From Patescibacteria group bacterium (GTDB lineage Bacteria > Patescibacteriota > Microgenomatia > Daviesbacterales > UBA10151), in assembly GCA_018816815.1 (NCBI GenBank), contig JAHIVD010000019.1:1-40028 (forward strand): a stretch of DNA of 40,028 nt. Direction: 5' to 3'. The notes beneath the pieces are model-generated. The model was not told the DNA's origin and did not search any database. It worked only from the letters and a program-made list of their open reading frames with translations. This document shows, piece after piece, positions 36,686-40,028 of this stretch (positions are counted from its first letter, which is position 1; the number at the start of each line of letters is the position of its first letter). Made by a program: the position numbers and the translations under genes.

Positions 36686-39259
36686 TTAATATATCAACTC
36701 TTTTAGCCGTCCCAATACAGCTGTATTCCTAAATAATTTTAATATCTCAAACCAAGCCAGGCTGATAATCACAACCAAGGCAATAAGGAAAAAGTCATTT
36801 AAGCGAAGGGGTGTTAAATGGAATAAACTTGAGAAGAATGGAATATTCAAAACAACAAAAAGGCAAAACAAAGCACCGGCAAAAACCATAAACAATGTTT
36901 TGTTGGCCGACAGGAGTATCTGATGGATATTTTTATTCCATGAAAGGTTAACAATAATAAGCAGCAAGTTAGCTAAAACCAGTGCTGCAAACGCAAAGGA
37001 ACGAGCTTCAAGTTCACCTTTGCCGGATTTAATTGTAAAGATAAACAAGACAAAAATGGCTAACAAAATACCCAGTCCCTGCAACATGCTGATTACTACT
37101 GTCTTCCGGTTAAACATAGGCTGGTGGAGATTTCTTGGCAACCTTTTCATTATTTTTGGATCTTCTTTTTCTGATTCAAAAACAATTGAGCAGGCCGGAT
37201 CAATAATTAACTCCAAAAAAGCTATGTGAGCGGGAAGAAGGACCACCGGAAAATCGAAAAAAAGAGGAAGCAACGACATTCCGGCAATAGGAACATGGAC
37301 AGCCAGAATATATCCCATGGCTCTTTTTAAGTTATCAAAAATTCTTCTGCCTAAGCGCACAGCTGCTACGATTGAGGAAAAATCATCGTTCAGCAACACA
37401 AGAGACGCTGCCTCCCGGGCCACATCCGTACCTCTTTCGCCCATGGCAATTCCAATATGGGCGGATTTTAAAGCCGGCGCATCATTTACGCCGTCACCTG
37501 TCATGGCTACGATTTCACCATTTGCTTTCAAAGCATTAACTATTGCCAATTTTTGTTCCGGCATGACCCTGGCGAAGATATTGATGGTTTTAATCTTCTC
37601 CCTGAGTTCAGGAAGGTCCATCTTTTTCAGCTTTTCACCTGTTATATAATGTTCCGGATTTTTAATACCGATTTTTCTAGCAATATATTGGGCTGTTCCG
37701 GGATAATCACCGGTTATCATTATTACTCTTATGCCGGCATCGTATGCTTCTTTTACGGCACCAGGCGCTGTTGAACGGGCGGGATCGATAAATCCAAAAA
37801 GTCCGACAAATTTAAAGGCAAAATCATGTTGGTTTTTTGGCAGTTTATTTTTAGAAAATACTGCCCTGGCTCCTCCCAACACCCGTAAACCTTTTTCAGA
37901 CATATCCTTAACTCTGCTTAGAATTTCCGTCCTTTCGTTAGCGCCCAGATGACATAAGTTTAAAATTGCCTCAGGAGCGCCTTTGGAAGCGATGATAAAA
38001 TCCTTTTTATCCGGCGATTGCCAAACATGGGAAAGCGCCAACAGTTCTTTAGATAAAGGATACTCTTTCGTTAAACTCCAGTCACTGTGCAGATGTTGGG
38101 TGTTTTTAAGATACAAATCTCCCGTTTCGTTAAGCTCTTTTTCAATGGGGTCAAAGGGATTTTTTTGGCTTGCCAAAATTCCAAACTCTAATAAATTATG
38201 AAATTTTTCCGGTAAATTGGTCGAGGCAAAATCGCTTAATTCGTAAAACGATCCTTGCGTATATAAACTGGATAACTCCATCTTGTTTAGCGTTAATGTT
38301 CCGGTTTTGTCGGTACACAAAACAGTAGCTGCTCCAAGCGTTTCTATAGCCGCAGAACGTCTGGTCAGCACTTTCCTTTTGGAAATCCGCCAAGCTCCCA
38401 AGGTCAAAAATATTAAAAGCACTACCGGAAATTCCTCAGGCAACATAGCCATACTTAATGTCAATCCCGCTAAAAATCCCTGGACAATATTTCCTTTAAT
38501 AAAAGCGTAGGCCAAAACTACCAATCCACAAAGCAAAATACCAATTATTGCCACGAAACGGACTATTTTTGCAATTTCTTTATGCAAAAGCGTATCTTCA
38601 TCTTTAATTGTTTCCAAGCTTTTACCGATTTTCCCTATCTCCGTTTGAAAACCAGTTAAAAAAACTTTAGCAATACCCCGGCCGCTTACTACCATCGAAC
38701 CTGAATAAACAAACGGCAAATCATCTCCGCCCGGCCTTTGCTGTTCAGATTTCCCATCCCATTCCAATTTTCTAACAGGCATTGACTCGCCGGTAAGAAG
38801 GGATTCATCAACTGAAAGATTTTCGCAGGACAAAACTACCGCATCAGCCGGAATCCTGTCCCCTTCGCGGATAATAATAATGTCGCCCTTTACCACTTCA
38901 CGGCCGGGAATTCTGATTTGTTTACCGCTCCTTATAACCAATACCCTAGGGCTGGATAAATTTCTTAGAGCTTCAAGTGTTTTTTCGGTTTTTCTCTCCT
39001 GATAAAAAGTAATACTAATGACTGCAAATACAAAAGACGAAAGCATTAAGGCATCTTTAGCTTCGCCCATAAAAAAATACAATGCACCGCATCCAATTAG
39101 AAGAAGGAGCATTGGTTCGGAAAGAACTCGAAGTAAAATAGAAAAGCTGCTTTGTTTTTTTTGAGCAGGTAACTCATTGTAACCGTCAGTTTTCAGTTTT
39201 TTTAGTACTTCACTTTCTGAAAGACCGGAGATAGAGTTCATATTCAATAGCGTATCCAT
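36686..39259 (-). CDS. P-type cation-transporting ATPase (Ca2+/PMCA-like, P2 type)
   Basis: 857 residues. The N-terminal cation-ATPase domain starts 'GLSESEVLKKLKTDGYNELP'; actuator 'TGES' (156-159); membrane motif 'PEEFP' (274-278); phosphorylation site 'DKTGT' with D317; hinge 'TGDGVNDAPALKSAHIGIAMG'; six C-terminal membrane helices. This is the P2 architecture of Ca2+ or related pumps. 'PEEFP' instead of 'PEGLP' is a variant seen in a bacterial subgroup, so the ion is uncertain. It exports the cation at the expense of ATP. TATTAT lies exactly 6 nt before the ATG. Confidence 0.9.
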   Translation of the reverse strand: MDTLLNMNSISGLSESEVLKKLKTDGYNELPAQKKQSSFSILLRVLSEPMLLLLIGCGALYFFMGEAKDALMLSSFVFAVISITFYQERKTEKTLEALRNLSSPRVLVIRSGKQIRIPGREVVKGDIIIIREGDRIPADAVVLSCENLSVDESLLTGESMPVRKLEWDGKSEQQRPGGDDLPFVYSGSMVVSGRGIAKVFLTGFQTEIGKIGKSLETIKDEDTLLHKEIAKIVRFVAIIGILLCGLVVLAYAFIKGNIVQGFLAGLTLSMAMLPEEFPVVLLIFLTLGAWRISKRKVLTRRSAAIETLGAATVLCTDKTGTLTLNKMELSSLYTQGSFYELSDFASTNLPEKFHNLLEFGILASQKNPFDPIEKELNETGDLYLKNTQHLHSDWSLTKEYPLSKELLALSHVWQSPDKKDFIIASKGAPEAILNLCHLGANERTEILSRVKDMSEKGLRVLGGARAVFSKNKLPKNQHDFAFKFVGLFGFIDPARSTAPGAVKEAYDAGIRVIMITGDYPGTAQYIARKIGIKNPEHYITGEKLKKMDLPELREKIKTINIFARVMPEQKLAIVNALKANGEIVAMTGDGVNDAPALKSAHIGIAMGERGTDVAREAASLVLLNDDFSSIVAAVRLGRRIFDNLKRAMGYILAVHVPIAGMSLLPLFFDFPVVLLPAHIAFLELIIDPACSIVFESEKEDPKIMKRLPRNLHQPMFNRKTVVISMLQGLGILLAIFVLFIFTIKSGKGELEARSFAFAALVLANLLLIIVNLSWNKNIHQILLSANKTLFMVFAGALFCLFVVLNIPFFSSLFHLTPLRLNDFFLIALVVIISLAWFEILKLFRNTAVLGRLKELIY

Positions 39260-39265
39260 CTATAT

Positions 39266-39271
39266 ATAATA
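39266..39271 (-). promoter_or_regulatory. -10 element of the P-type ATPase gene, leaderless spacing
   Basis: TATTAT on the minus strand with exactly 6 nt to the ATG. Confidence 0.45.
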
Positions 39272-39419
39272 CATCAAAAATTTAGCCAGATCAGGTATAA
39301 TACAACAGTAGAAAACTCCATCCTCCAGGCTATAGCTGTAAGTCATATCGAACAGCGAATTAGCTTCCCCGGAAACAATAAGAGGTGCATATCCGTAATC
39401 TTTAGATACTAGATACGCT

Positions 39420-40028
39420 TTACCTGTAAAACAGTCTAACAAGCCAGCCAAAAAGACTGCCCGCTTGCTCTTCTGCTTGAATCTGGTCTGCTAAAACCGT
39501 GTTTTGCTCTATCAGAACCTGCACAGCCTCTTCTATTTGAATTTGGTCAGCTTGATTAACTATTTGAGTCTGTAACTGCTCAAGCTGTTGAATTCTTAAC
39601 TGATTCTGTTCCCTTTGTTGTTTTAGGTTTTTAATTACCTGATAGTCGGAACCAAAAAGCTTTTTCATTAAGCCTGATTTTGATTCAAGTTTGTTTAACT
39701 GAGTTTGGATCTGGGTTTGAGTTTGGGCTTGTTCTTGCGCAATGGTTTTCACCTTGTTACCAACCTCTTCACTCAAACCTTCCATATCCATCAACTGCTC
39801 CATATGTTGTGTAGCCACTTGCAGTTGAGTTTCTTCTCCCTGGTTTTGAGTTTTAACCTGGTTCTGATTCTGAACCTGATTACCTTGAGGAGCAATAACT
39901 GTTTCTTCGTCTTCAATTAAGACTTCCTGTGTGTTATCCCGGCTTGCACCCTGACCTTGTTGTTTTCCCTGAGCCAAAACAATAGTTGGCAAAACGAACA
40001 AAGAAATAACAATTAATGAGAACGATAA
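39420..40028 (-). CDS. Secreted Gln-rich coiled-coil protein, 5' end outside the window
   Basis: At least 202 residues. The frame is open to the window edge: upstream of TTG 40001 it continues with hydrophobic residues 'SFSLIVISLFVLPTIVLAQG', which is the core of a signal peptide, so the true start is beyond 40028. The mature part is rich in Gln, Glu and Asn ('QVQNQNQVKTQNQGEETQLQ') and forms long coiled coils (about 90-180), ending in 'LFGWLVRLFYR', a possible membrane-touching tail. No family recognised. The Gln repeats have little variation in codons, suggesting repeat expansion. Confidence 0.65.
   Translation of the reverse strand, partial: LSFSLIVISLFVLPTIVLAQGKQQGQGASRDNTQEVLIEDEETVIAPQGNQVQNQNQVKTQNQGEETQLQVATQHMEQLMDMEGLSEEVGNKVKTIAQEQAQTQTQIQTQLNKLESKSGLMKKLFGSDYQVIKNLKQQREQNQLRIQQLEQLQTQIVNQADQIQIEEAVQVLIEQNTVLADQIQAEEQAGSLFGWLVRLFYR

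Noticed and set aside
39260..39451. A 63-codon minus-strand frame between the P-type ATPase gene and the Gln-rich protein
   Set aside because: It overlaps the better-supported Gln-rich gene, contains the ATPase promoter, and resembles no protein.
1..40028. CRISPR array or prophage
   Set aside because: No regularly spaced repeats and no phage structural genes were seen; the recombinase stands alone.

Overview
The window reads as a chromosomal segment of a Candidate Phyla Radiation (Patescibacteria) bacterium, most likely of the Microgenomates group. This is inferred from the AT-rich sequence, short intergenic gaps, many small membrane-anchored or secreted proteins of CPR type (DUF5667 protein, a cohesin-type 'QQQILKSRAA' leader, an FtsB-like protein ending in PNWLGWL), a group I intron in a tRNA, an intein, and a PolA without a proofreading domain. 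No rRNA or ribosomal protein gene is present to fix the lineage.

Layout. 0-0.9 kb: type II toxin-antitoxin pair (RHH/PIN). 0.9-5.8 kb (minus): polA, a membrane-anchored TIM-barrel glycosidase, an alpha/beta hydrolase, a small membrane protein. 5.9-6.5 kb: dead IS200-type element with both end hairpins. 6.5-7.7 kb (plus): GT4 glycosyltransferase. 7.75-9.7 kb (minus): DUF5667 protein, PAP2 phosphatase and UbiA prenyltransferase in one operon. 9.7-10.3 kb: an FtsH-tail remnant and a small, possibly frameshifted gene. 10.3-14.8 kb (minus): ftsH interrupted by a 449-residue LAGLIDADG intein, then trpS. 15.4-21.2 kb (minus): an accessory-looking island with a protein of unknown family, lysyl-tRNA synthetase, a GNAT acetyltransferase resembling beta-lysine acetyltransferase, an HDAC/acetylpolyamine-type deacetylase and a catalytic-domain-only aspartokinase. 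It is bordered and interrupted by decayed insertion-sequence coding remnants. 21.8-31.7 kb: GlmU-like bifunctional enzyme, tRNA(CAU), RelE/ParE-type toxin-antitoxin pair, intron-containing tRNA(CAU), ftsB-like gene, Xer-type recombinase, EF-Tu domain-2-like protein, tRNA-Ile(UAU), VirD4/TraD-like ATPase, trxB, PAP2 and cytidylyltransferase genes. 31.7-32.6 kb: decayed genes. 32.6-34.8 kb (plus): operon of secreted proteins, the last one truncated. 34.9-40 kb (minus): zinc-ribbon protein, purT, a P-type cation ATPase and a Gln-rich secreted protein cut by the window edge.

The most interesting unit is the lysine-centred island. The acetyltransferase-deacetylase operon has a TTGACA-N17-GATAAT promoter, a short leader peptide with an N-K-K-Q-K run, a 7-bp antiterminator and a GAAA-loop terminator with seven Us: the layout of classical ribosome-mediated attenuation. 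The aspartokinase just downstream lacks the ACT feedback domain, but sits behind a second terminator preceded by the Lys-rich end of the upstream gene. Together with LysRS this suggests genes tuned by charged tRNA-Lys. The product and the acetylated substrate are unknown.

A second window-wide pattern is the position of -10-like hexamers: at about eleven gene starts, and at one mature tRNA 5' end, the hexamer lies exactly 6 nt upstream. This implies leaderless transcription as the usual mode, with Shine-Dalgarno leaders mainly inside operons or after attenuators.
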